DNA from: Amphibalanus amphitrite
Lineage: Eukaryota; Arthropoda; Thecostraca; Balanomorpha; Balanidae
Reading direction: 5' to 3'
NCBI RefSeq assembly: GCF_019059575.1
Contig: NW_024881536.1
Span: forward strand, 434,001 to 498,000
Length of the DNA: 64,000 nucleotides
A model generated the notes under the pieces. That model saw only the letters and a list, made by a program, of their open reading frames with translations. It did no database searches and was not told the DNA's origin. Shown piece after piece: positions 10,331 through 20,252 of the stretch. A program made the position numbers and the translations under genes. Positions within the stretch are counted from its first letter, which is position 1. The number at the start of each line of letters is the position of its first letter.

Positions 10331-11251
10331 CATAACCCTAGAACGCCTAGGGGGGGGGGTTGTATCAACCCCCCTGAGGTTTTTTCGAAGTGCACGCTAA
10401 ACGGCTTGTCGTAGCGGGCTGAAATTTTCAATACTCTCTGGGGCAACCTTTGCGCATCTTTTGCCGAAAAAAAATTGATCGGGTCATGTCAGGTCACGGA
10501 GTTATGACGTCATAAGAGGTACAGCCTCCGGCCGACAGTTACCAAACGTGTGCGCCGAATCCCTAGGTTTTCTGCCGGTGATACCCACATTGTTTGATGG
10601 ATCATGATGAAACTTCCCATGCATGTTGGGGCAAGCATTGGCTATCGTGTGGTGCAAGAAAATTGACCGGGTCAGGTCAGGTCACGGAGCTATGACGTCA
10701 CAAGAGGAACAGCGTCCGGTACTATTTTTGAAAAGCGCCCGAACCACTATTTTGCTAATTCTTGTCACCTCAATGGGAATATGCAGCAATATTAGCTTCT
10801 ATAGGGAGCAAATGGACCTCCCAAATCCAAAAATACAATCAGATTTCAAAAATTTAAATTTTGATTTTTCGAATTTCTGCCGCCGACTGTGACCTTGCCG
10901 ACTTCCGGCGCTCCCAACGCGCCATTTTTAGAGCTAGGGAAACGAAATACATACCAAACGATAGAGAATTGATCAAGGAACACGTTAGTGAAGGTTTCAA
11001 GTCGATATCTCCCACCGTTTTGCCGCAATCGCCGCGGAAAGTTGAAAAAGTTTGATTTTTTCGGAAAATTTGACCTTTGACCGGTCATAAGTAGGTCAAA
11101 TGTTGACCTAGGACCAAAAAATATACCACCAATCGCGAGATCTCGTTGAGAGCAATCCGTTGGTTTTTTCCGCTAAGCTCTACGACCTTCCGTTTCGAAA
11201 CGCCAGGGGGGGGTCGTAACAACCCCCCCCCCCCTGGTCGTTCGTGTTATG
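10331..11251. mobile_element. Element A: short element with G-run/C-run hairpin termini
   Basis: The ends are inverted: CATAACCCTAGAACGCC plus a G-run hairpin on the left (10331-10376), and its rough complement on the right (about 11200-11251). Each end has a G-run, a short loop and a C-run. The inside has two passages with the phrase GGTCAGGTCACGGAG..ATGACGTCA (near 10490 and 10678). It sits inside an ATATCGAA array. No protein gene is seen. It resembles the TTAA-flanked elements listed below. Confidence 0.6.
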
Positions 11252-11275
11252 AGAAATGGCCTGGTCGTGCGAGGG

Positions 11276-11757
11276 ATAATATCGAAAGCAAAATATCGAA
11301 ACGTGAAATATCGAAAGACAAAATATTGAAAGACAAAATATCGAAAGACAAAACATCGAAAGACAAAATATCGAAAGACAAAATATCGAAAAGGCAAAAT
11401 ATCGAACGCAGAATATCGAAAAGACAAAATATCGAACGCAAAATATCGAACAGACAAAATATCGAAAGACAAAATATCGAGAAGGCAAAATATGGAACGC
11501 AGAATATCGAAGACAAAATATCGAACGCAGAATATCGAAAAGACAAAATATCGAACGCAAAATATCGAACAGACAAAATATCGAACGCAAAATATCGAAA
11601 AGGCAGAATATCGAACGCAGAATATCGAAAAGGCAAAATATCGAACGCAAAATATTGAAATGACAAAATAACGAACGCAAAGCGTCGAAAAGGTAAAATA
11701 TCGACTTGAAATGGCCCTCTGCGGACTCCTTAGAGCTTTATCGAACTCTGTCAAAAT
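11276..11757 (+). repeat. ATATCGAA array 2 and left arm of a large inverted repeat
   Basis: The array of ATATCGAA units runs to 11705. A short nonrepetitive end follows (TCGACTTGAAATGGCCC to about 11757). This arm is the inverted partner of 12736 to about 13355. The arms match through the unique end and most of the array, with changed unit counts. Confidence 0.85.
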
Positions 11758-11795
11758 TAACGGTTTCGCTCGACAGATCTTCCGGGGCTATCAAA

Positions 11796-11943
11796 CATAG
11801 GCGGATCCAACCCAGAGTTTTGGGAGGGGCAAACCATCACAATTTATTGTTTCTTTTCATGCACTGCCATAGACGTAATGTTAAAAATGATGTCCTTTGT
11901 GGAGGGCAATTGCCCTATTTGCCCTACCCTGGATCCGCCACTG
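11796..11943. mobile_element. hAT-type MITE with 8-bp target duplication
   Basis: 148 bp with ends CATAGGCGGATCC and GGATCCGCCACTG, close to the common CAGTGGCGGATCC hAT terminus. It is flanked by perfect CTATCAAA copies at 11788-11795 and 11944-11951. It lies in the loop of the ATATCGAA inverted repeat and has no coding capacity. Confidence 0.88.
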
Positions 11944-11951
11944 CTATCAAA

Positions 11952-12735
11952 CACCGTTTGAGTTTTGAAAATCGGTCCAGTAGCTTCGGAGATAGGAGGG
12001 GGGCTCCAAATAGCCCCCCCCAGTCAGTTGTGTTCAATATACGCTCCAGGGGCCTACCTGCCTCTAAGACCCCACACATACTTTTGGGGCCCAAACGCTT
12101 GCTCCTGAAGGCCCCACTGCTCCTTTCCTTTCCTGAAGGCTTGCTCCTTTCCTCTATTCAGTCCTCCATACTGGCTCTTTAGGCTAAACATCGGCTCCTG
12201 GTGGCCATCCCGGCTTTGGAGGGTCTCCATACAGGCTTTTTTGGGTCCGATGCCAGTCTCGGAGTCATCAAAAGCCTTTCGAGCCTACGAGTATACTGCT
12301 TTCTGAAACCCTTCAGCAACTTCTGAGGGACCGACCCTGGTCGGAGGGCTCATTCGGTCTGGGGAGTCATGTAGGTCTCTGGAGGAGCCTCTAAGCCGGG
12401 GTCGGTTTCCAAGGGGTTTTAAACACGGTCTTCTAAGAACGGTCTCGTAGGGCCCTTAATGGTCCACTGCGGATCCAGAAAAGTGGGTTGAGATGCTGAG
12501 GGTGGTGGCTAGACTAAAACAAGATAAGATGATAAAAACTAGCTGCATTTGCTTCGTTATGCTTTATTTGAGATAGGTACACTGTAATTTCAAATATTTT
12601 GCAGAACTTGTGTGTTTGGGGATAGTTTTCCAAAATCTTCGTTTTTCATAAAGCAATGATAATCACTCAAATTTCCAAGTCTGTCATGGACCCGCTGATT
12701 GCTCTTTGAGGCCTACAGATAACAGAGGGCCCGAT
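11952..12735. other. Loop of the ATATCGAA inverted repeat
   Basis: Contains a G-run/C-run hairpin near 11996-12020 and a stretch of loose GGCTCCT/TGAAGG repeats (about 12040-12480). No gene recognised. Confidence 0.5.
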
Positions 12736-13355
12736 AAGTTCGACAGAGCTCAAAGGAGTCCGCAGAGGGCCATTTCAAGTCGATATTTTACCTTTTCGAC
12801 ACTTTGCGTTCGTTATTTTGTCTTTCCGATATTTTGCGTTCGATAGGTATTTTGTCTGTTCGATATTTTGCGTTCGATATTTTGCCTTTTCGATATTCTG
12901 CGTTCGATATTCTGCCTTTTCGATATTTTGCGTTCGATATTTTGCGTTCGATATTTTGTCCTTTCGATATTTTGCGTTCGATATTTTGCCTTTTCGATAT
13001 TTTGTCTTTCGATATTTTGTCTTTCAATATTTTGTCTTTCGATATTTTGTCTTTCGATATTTTGTCTTTCGATATGTTGCGTTTCGATATTTTGCGTTTC
13101 GATAGTTTGCGTTTCGATATTTTGCTTTCGATATTATGCTATTCGATATTTTGCGATTTCGATATTTTGCAATTCGATATTTTGCGATTCGATATTTTGC
13201 GATTTCGATATTTTGCGATTTCGATATTTTGCAATTCGATATTTTGCGATTTCGATGTTTTGCAATTTCGATAATTTGCGACTTCGATATTTTGCTTTCG
13301 ATAATTTGCGTTCGATATTTTGCGCTTCGATATTTTGCGTTTCGATATTTTGTCA
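12736..13355 (-). repeat. ATATCGAA array 3 and right arm of the inverted repeat
   Basis: The reverse-complement orientation (TTCGATATTTTG units) runs to about 13355. Its unique start at 12736-12790 mirrors 11697-11757. From about 13085 the unit spacing changes, so the outer part differs from array 2. Confidence 0.88.
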
Positions 13356-13517
13356 TGGAAGCAGGCGGAAAGGTCAGCGGCCGATCAGTGGCTGCCGCTA
13401 AAGACGCCCTCCATCACCCCGGTGTCAGTGAGCTGTCAGTGGCGGGTGTGCCGGGTCAGCGTGTGGCGGCCATCGGCTCCGTGTTCACACCGGGCACGTG
13501 TCCGGGCAGTTCCATTC

Positions 13518-13657
13518 TTCACCGTCGGGCAGTGTGTCGACGAAATGAACAGCCGCTGACCCGTCTTCACTGTTCGACCCGCGGCTCTTCACCGCCGGGC
13601 AGTGTGTCGACGAAATGAACAGCCGCTGACCCGTCTTCACTGTTCGACCCGCGGCTC
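13518..13657. repeat. Two-copy 70-bp tandem duplication
   Basis: Copies at 13518-13587 and 13588-13657 differ at about one base. They are GC-rich and contain GGGCAGTGTGTCGACG. Origin unknown. Confidence 0.85.
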
Positions 13658-13792
13658 ACTACCGACGGCCACAGCTCACATCGAGGAGGTCACTGATACC
13701 TTGTCTGATGTGTCACTCTTCACTTATTATATTACATGCATTACATTAAATTGTAGACTTTGATACAGCTACATAAGACGGCGAAAAATTAA

Positions 13793-13960
13793 CCCCTCAC
13801 CAGGCTAAGGCATTTTCAGTAATGTAAACGCCTGGGGTACGATCCTCCGGCCATTGGCTCCTATGGCATTTAGAAACACCAAATCTACCGCCTACCGGTT
13901 AGGTGGACCCATAGGAAATTTTGCCTCTGCACATATTAAGTAACTCTACGACCGTCAACA
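13793..13960 (+). mobile_element. Element B: truncated copy of the K/H family
   Basis: TTAA at 13789-13792 is followed by CCCCTCACCAGG. The ATTGGCTCCTATGGCA passage with ACACCAAATCTACC is shared with elements H (45.5 kb) and K (63.2 kb). It breaks off where element C1 begins at 13961. Confidence 0.65.
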
Positions 13961-13964
13961 TTAA

Positions 13965-15143
13965 CCCGCGCCCCGTTGGGCTCTGTCGAGCAACGCGCCC
14001 TGTTGGGGGGGGGGGGGCAATTTGCCCCCCCTAAGATCTCGAGAACCACGCAACCTAGCGACAAGCGGCAAACGGCGTTGGATAGCCCTATCAGGGAACT
14101 ACCTTGTGACCCAATCTTATTGACCTAAGTCGAACCGATGACGTCACAGGTCAGGTCAAAGGTCGAATTTTCACCGTTTACAGGCATTTCAAGAAATCCG
14201 TTGTAAAATCGAGTAAAATGCATTTCATTGAAAATCATCGATGGGAAAATGTTCTTCAAACACATATTTTGCTATGTGAGGTCACTGATACCAGGTCAAG
14301 GTCACAGAGGTCAGGTCACTGAGGGTCACAATATGAAAATATCATGTGATGCATGTATTATGGTCCATTTTATATGTCAAATACGATTATGTGGGTCAGG
14401 CAGCCTCTGGGGTCAGTTAAGATTATATTCTGGTGATGGTCTGGTCAAGGTCAGGTCAAGGTCAGGTCAAGATCAGGTCAAATTAGGTCAAATTTCCAAG
14501 TTGATATTTTTGCATAAAATGGGTATCGATTCGATGCAGCTCGTCACGGGGAGTTCAATGATTGTCTTTGTTTTGCCCTACGTAGTCTAGAATCGCTAAA
14601 AATTGAGTTAAAAAAATTAGACGTAATCATTTTTGAAGTTTTTTCGCTATAACTTAGCCAAAAAACAAGATATCGATCTGAAATTTGGTATGTATATAGA
14701 AGAGCGCAGGGACTATCAAATATCTTCTGTTTTTTCGACATTCGGATTTATTTTTTATTTTCTTTTAGTTTTCTAAAACAATCAATTTTTCAATTTTTGG
14801 GGGTCAAAAACCCAAAATTTTGAAAATCCGAGATAGCCGTTTTGTAGCGCCGCTTTTTGTCTACTAGACGATATAAAGAACTTTGAAATTGCTTGGTAAC
14901 TGCAGATTTAGTGAGGGTCTCAAGATTGCATGTTTTTTGCTCATTTTTGCTCGAACATGACCTCAGTTTGACCTCAATAACTCCTGACCTAAGGTGACCT
15001 AAGACTTGAAATTTGGTGTGAAGGTGTCAAATTGATGCCCGGGAAGGTACTGAAAATTTGGCGGCGCTGCGCGTCGCCGTTTTCTTGCTATTCAGGAAAA
15101 ACCACAGGGGGGGGGCTAAATTGCCCCCTCAACGGGGCGAGGG
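13965..15143 (+). mobile_element. TTAA-flanked element C1
   Basis: 1,179 bp between TTAA copies at 13961-13964 and 15144-15147. Left end CCCGCGCCCCGTTGGG, right end CAACGGGGCGAGGG. Inside each end is a hairpin (G-run CAATTTG C-run on the left). The left end motif is duplicated after a short CTCTGTCGAG spacer. The middle has a run of AGGTCA-type repeats (14445-14490). The right end has GGCGGCGCTGCGCGTCGCC. A close copy, C2, is at 40658-41831. TTAA duplication and CCC termini resemble piggyBac-type elements, but there is no transposase. Confidence 0.82.
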
Positions 15144-15147
15144 TTAA

Positions 15148-15799
15148 CCCTCGCTGGCCGAGGGGGGCGCCCCCCCCATAGGGATTTTTTTTTTCGCGAT
15201 AGCTCCGAAGACGCCGGCGATAGAGAGCTGAAACTTGGCATACCTGCCCTTTGATTCAAGCTAAATCTTTTGACACCAACCGCATTTTCGGGTCAGGTCA
15301 GGTCACTGACCTATGACGTCATAAGTGAACCTCTGCACGGTCTTCAGATGTCGCAACTTCGCAACGCCCTCATTGCCAGAGGAGCTTTCACGGGGAAATG
15401 AAACTTGCAGGACATTATGTCCATTATAAGTTTCACAATTTGTATATCTCGGGTTTTTCCTAAAGGTTAGGTATAGAGGTCAGGTCATTTTCGTGACCTC
15501 ACCATTGTAAGTCAATGGGGAAATGAAAACTGCTATTCTGGCGCTGGGAACGATCTGCAACTATCTCAAGCACACATAATCGTGATCATCATTTCGTGAT
15601 TCAAAAACATGACACCACTGAAATTTCAACTCCCTTTTTAAAATCAGGCTAATTTTGCTGAAACTTTCATGGAAGATTTCAAATTGATCTATGAGAAGGT
15701 GATGAGTGTTTGACGCTGCTGGCTTAGTTAACACATTTAGAAGTTATTGAAGAAAATGGGAGAGGGCAGATTTCGCTTCCCTCCCCAGCGGGGCGCGGG
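15148..15799. mobile_element. TTAA-flanked element D
   Basis: 652 bp. It shares TTAA 15144-15147 with C1 and has TTAA at 15800-15803 on the right. Ends are CCCTCGCTGGCC and AGCGGGGCGCGGG, with a GGGGGGCGCCCCCCC palindrome next to the left end. It contains GGTCAGGTCACTGACCTATGACGTCA-type words. No gene. Confidence 0.7.
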
Positions 15800-15805
15800 T
15801 TAAAA

Positions 15806-16726
15806 CCCTCGCCCGCACATGCCATTTTCCCATCCTAAAACGCACATGGGGGGGGGGGGGTGCCACCCCCCCGCGCCATTTCGTTCCTGTTGGAGATAGA
15901 GCTTAGCGGTAAAGACCAAAAAGATTCTTTAGGAAGAGACGAATCCAATGATACCCAGTTTTACCTTTTCAGGTCAGTCATTGACCTTCCAGGTCAGGTC
16001 AAACTAAAAAATGTTGCTGTTTTGGGTCACCGTTGGATATCAAGTGCGCTGCTTATCATATACCGATGACGATGCCGTTTTCTGGTGCCAAGCCAGCTAG
16101 AACCTCTTTGTCACACTACCCGACCAGAAATTTGCTGCTGAGGTCATTTCAGGTCAAGCTAGGTCAAGGTCAATTATATGTGTTTGTATGTCTGTGTGTG
16201 TCTGTGTGTATACTGATGTGTGCAACGATTGTTTATGTGTCCATATTACATGAAATCATGATCTGAGAAGCTTTTACCAAAAATGCAGTCAAAAAACTTC
16301 ACAAAAAGTAAATTCATCTTGCCTAAAACGCAATTATCTTAGATGACCTAGGTTGACCTTGACCCTGACCTTGACACCTGTACATCGTCGAACAACATGT
16401 TCCATGATAGGTGGGAGGTAAGACTGGCAAAAAGGCCGAAATCAAGGTGTCAAAAGCTCACAAGGCCCATAACAAACGCAAGATGTTGAGAATTGGCCAT
16501 TTGGGTCATGGCATGACCTGAAAACAAGGTCATATCTCCGAAACCAAAAATCACAGAAACTTGAAATTTTCAGTGGACATTAGGAAAGAATAGAGGAGCA
16601 GCTATACGAAAAATCAGCCTTCTAGCTTTAAAAAAGTCGAGTGCAGAGCAGAAAGACTACCTGGGGGGGGGGGGGGTGGCAACTCCCCCCACCCCCCACC
16701 CCCCCACCCCCATGTGCGGGCGAGGG
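15806..16726. mobile_element. TTAA-type element E with 16-bp perfect terminal inverted repeat
   Basis: 921 bp with perfect inverted ends CCCTCGCCCGCACATG. TTAA follows at 16727-16730; the left flank reads TTAAAA, shared with the end of D. G-run/C-run blocks lie just inside both ends. AGGTCA words cluster near 15970-16000 and 16140-16175. No protein gene. Confidence 0.8.
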
Positions 16727-16730
16727 TTAA

Positions 16731-16843
16731 GACCTAATTTTTAGTCCATTCGATAATGTACCTAGATACACAAATTATACAATAGAATGCAAAAATACAC
16801 TGATGAGAATTTTAGAGCATATTTTATTTCAAGCATTTTATAA
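16731..16843. other. AT-rich spacer between elements E and F1
   Basis: Short unique sequence. Nothing recognised. Confidence 0.4.
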
Positions 16844-17729
16844 CCCTCGCACTTATAAGGGTGGGGTCGAATGAACCCTGTGATTTCTCGCAAATAACTC
16901 GCGCAAAAAGCGGCCGATTGCGACGTAACTTTCAGATTTCAGAACCCTCGAGCTAATCAATTTCACGCATACCCTAAAAATTTCATGACCCTGACCCAAG
17001 TGACCATTGACCTGTGATGTGACTTATTTCTCGAGGCCATGTTTGGCCGGAATCGCGATTCGGCAATTACGTTGGCTCACAGAATCCGTACGGTTCGCAG
17101 TCTTTTTGTGTTTTTAAACGTTCTGACATGTGAAATGATGTTGGTTTCATGCATTATGGTGGGTGTCAAAGTCACGTGAAGGTCAGGTTAGGTCACTAAC
17201 TTTTGATGATCTTGGTTCATCTTTTCTTGTTTTACATGATCCTATGCTAGTTTTTGGAGTTGATTTCGAATTTAGCAACCGTTTGAACATTTACGAAGTA
17301 GTTTTGATGCCTTCGTAACATGTTACGAAACTATCAGTGGTGGTTGACACCTACCATGCCTACCCGGCAAGACGCCTACTGGTTGACTTGACTTGACCTG
17401 ACCTGACGTGGCCTAAATGCATGAAGACATCATCTGTGATCAAAACTAATATGACATTCTTGATCAGCACCCCGAAAGACCCATAACACCCTCACTTTAC
17501 GAAGTTCTAACAAGTCCCGATTTTCCCGACTTTTGAGTCGTTGACCTGACCTGGAAGGTCAACCAATAACCTAGGACCTTAAAATTCGATATCGTCGGCT
17601 TTCTCTCGTCACGGGCAACATGGCTCGTTTCTTCCTCGAAGCTCTAGCTTGATCAGGAGCCGGAGGGAACGGGTCTCCAGCGGACCTCCTATGCGTCCGC
17701 GGCTGGCAAAACACCAATACGGGCGAGGG
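16844..17729. mobile_element. TTAA-type element F1
   Basis: 886 bp with ends CCCTCGCAC and GGGCGAGGG; flanks (ATAA / TTCA) are decayed. The interior matches F2 at 39.1-39.95 kb, including the TTTCATGACCCTGACCC passage and the run ending CTCTCGTCACGGGCAACA. Many AGGTCA/TGACCT words. Confidence 0.72.
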
Positions 17730-19100
17730 TTCAGTCTTTCACCAATGAATAGGCGACCAGTGTTCATATAAAACCGTACTTTTACTTCTGCTAAACAAAG
17801 TAATCATCGCAAAATTACATTGCACATCATATGCGGGAAACGTGACACCTTTCATTGAGTTTTTTTTTTCGTGAGCTGAATAAAAGATTTGATGCCCATT
17901 TGAGCCGAGCCCAACCAGCCGATTTCAACATGTGACTTTTTAAGCTGACCTTGGCCTGGGCTCTGACCTACACTACATAGACCTGTGATGGCCTAGGTCG
18001 ACCTCATAGTTGACCACTTGCCTCATATCCTCGTCACGGTGAGCCCCACATTGACAATGAACACAATCATCTTGGAACGTAATATGATACAATTAACACT
18101 CTGTGCAGTTTGATGATGTTTGATCTAATCTGACCTGACCTGACCTTATTGATTGACCTCAGTCATTGTGAAGCGACCGAGGTATGGCTCCTCTATAAGG
18201 ATTCCGGCTTAATTCCGTCTGAACTTGCGATTTTGACATGCGATCTGGCTGGGGACATAACATATATAGACCTAACTTAGCACTTATCCAGGATAACTAT
18301 TTCAAGGATTCGAAATATGGAGTTTTTATTGTGGCTTTTAACGACCAATGGATGTAGAATTAGCAGCGCGGTAATGCTTATCAGTCCTCCAGTTCAGCGC
18401 GTTTTGCTCTCCCCCAGCGCTTGCATCGATCGAAATTGGGAACTACATGCATACGTTTGGAGGTAGGTAGTTGTGAATTTGTGAGTCCAATAGATCTTGT
18501 TATACGTTGAAACACGAGCAGGATTAATAATATGTTGATCGTCGAGTCCTTTTGTAGCAACACGGACGGTGTCTTCGCCTTCGCAAGGGGCCAAGATCTT
18601 CGCAACAAGCTCTGCTTATCTTAGGCTCGACTGGTCTGCATCAATCTGTCCATTCAAACGTTTGGGCTAAATTAAGAAGAAGAAGAAAAAAATATTGCGG
18701 CGTCCCGCATTTTTACCTCTTATTCCAAGGAAAGTTGTGGCCGAAATAGCTGCAGCCTGCAAGTATGTATAAATATGCTTTTGCAGTTCAACTAAAATGT
18801 AGATTATAAATTGTTAACGTAACACTGAATAATCTACAGACTAACAGCAATAAATTATTCATCAACCTCTTTGTGACGTTTAGTTAGACGAATTGTCATT
18901 TTTAAATGTAAAATTATATCATGTTTTGTATCGTTCAAGCAGGCAATAACGTTCAACAGCTGTACTGTACCTATACATACATGCTAGGTAAGTTGGTCGC
19001 AAGTGCTACTTCGTTTGAATTTGTAAAAGGTGGTATAAGAAATAAGGGAAACCAGTATTTCATCAAGTTCTTGTCATTCGATAGGTATAATCGGTTATTC
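17730..19100. other. Gene-poor interval
   Basis: About 1.4 kb with a few TGACCT clusters near 17945-18010 and 18125-18165 that suggest an old element fragment. A short AAGAAGAAG run is at 18675-18690. No supportable gene. Confidence 0.4.
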
Positions 19101-19283
19101 TCATGAAGACCTATCCAAGACCTGCAGTCCTTCCCATAACCTGCTGAAATACATGTCAACGAGCGCTACAAAAGAGGGGCCGCGCTGGCTGAATTCCCTC
19201 TCCCCGGCACTGACCGTGAGTCGCGGCAGACCGGCCAGGACCGCCAGCGCGGCCGCCGCCACCAGCCCGCCGTGCACGACCAT
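19101..19283 (-). CDS. Possible signal-peptide exon (low confidence)
   Basis: The minus-strand ATG at 19283-19281 has a strong start context (GCCATGG). It opens about 60 codons whose first 27 look like a secretion signal: a short N-region, an Ala/Leu/Val core and a small-residue cleavage area. The surrounding 250 bp is much more GC-rich than its neighbours, like the two coding genes in this window. A GTCAGT word near codon 25 could be a weak splice donor, in which case the rest of the frame is intron. No continuation is identified. It may be chance in a GC island. Confidence 0.22.
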   Translation of the reverse strand: MVVHGGLVAAAALAVLAGLPRLTVSAGEREFSQRGPSFVALVDMYFSRLWEGLQVLDRSS

Positions 19284-19479
19284 GGCTTCCGAGCGGCGGC
19301 GTGCGAGTGCGGCGGCGGCCGCGGCCGGCGCTCCCGCGGGGCTGTCGGCGCCGACGGCCGGCCTCTGCCGACGCGCCCATAGGCGGCGGAACGGGGGGCA
19401 CCGGGGCACCGTGCCCCCTTGAATTCTGCAAGGGGGGCACCAATAGCAAGGTGCCCCCTTAAATTTGATGCATTAGTAC

Positions 19480-20252
19480 CAGAGGCGGATTCGGGAAAAC
19501 TCCAAGGGGAGGGTCATGAATCGAAGTGGTGCCCCTACCTTTACCCAAAATTAAAACCTCAACGGATTTCGGCCACTTAATTTTGGTGGTGCCCTATTTT
19601 CAGTTTTTTTTTCTTTATTTTTGGTTAGGCATGTGATGACTGGTGCCCCTGCTAGGCCGCTGGTGCCCCTGGAAAGACTGTGGTGCCTACCTACCCTGCC
19701 CCCTGACAGGCCTACCGTGGGCCCTGACATGACTTAGGTGCCCATGGGCCCTGACAGGCCCGTGGTGCCCCTGACAGGCCTGTGGTGTCCTTGCTAAGCC
19801 TGTGGTGTCCCTGGGCCTTGGCAGGTCTGTGGTGCCCCTGGCGAGCCTGTGGTGCCTCTGTTAGAACGCAGGTGCCCTTGACAGGTTTGTGGTGCCCCTG
19901 ACAATCCTAAAGTGCCGACAGGCTTGTGGTGCCCTTGACAGGCCCATGGTGCCCTTGCGAGGCCGGTGGTTCCCCTGCGAAGCCGATAGTGCCCCTGGTA
20001 GGCCTCTGGTGCCCCTGGCAGGTCTGTGGTGCCCCTGGAAGACCTGTAGTGCTTTTGCTAGGCCGATGGTGCTCCTGACAGGCCTGTGGTGCCATTGACA
20101 GGCCCGTGGTGCCCCTGCTAGGTCTGTGGTACCCCTGGCGGGCCTGTGGTGCCTCTGTCGGCTGTCAGGTCTGTGGTGCTCCTGGCAGGCATGTGGTGAC
20201 CCCAGGCCCTAAGTCATGACCCATGTGACCTCCCCCCTGGGATTCGCCACTG
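19480..20252. mobile_element. hAT-like MITE carrying a minisatellite
   Basis: Ends CAGAGGCGGATTCGGGA and GGGATTCGCCACTG are imperfect inverted repeats of the CAGTGGCGGATCC type. Flanks ATTAGTAC (19472-19479) and ATAAGTAC (20253-20260) match at 7 of 8 bases. The interior (about 19640-20215) is a degenerate repeat of about 20 bp, GGTGCCCCTGACAGGCCTGT. No coding capacity. Confidence 0.75.

Noticed and set aside
11173-11754. Long reading frames (up to 193 aa) on both strands in the ATATCGAA arrays
   Set aside because: They translate the tandem repeat into DILRSIFC-like peptides in several frames at once, which shows they are repeat artefacts.
12868-13401. 177-aa plus-strand frame in array 3
   Set aside because: Same repeat artefact, mirrored by frames on the other strand.
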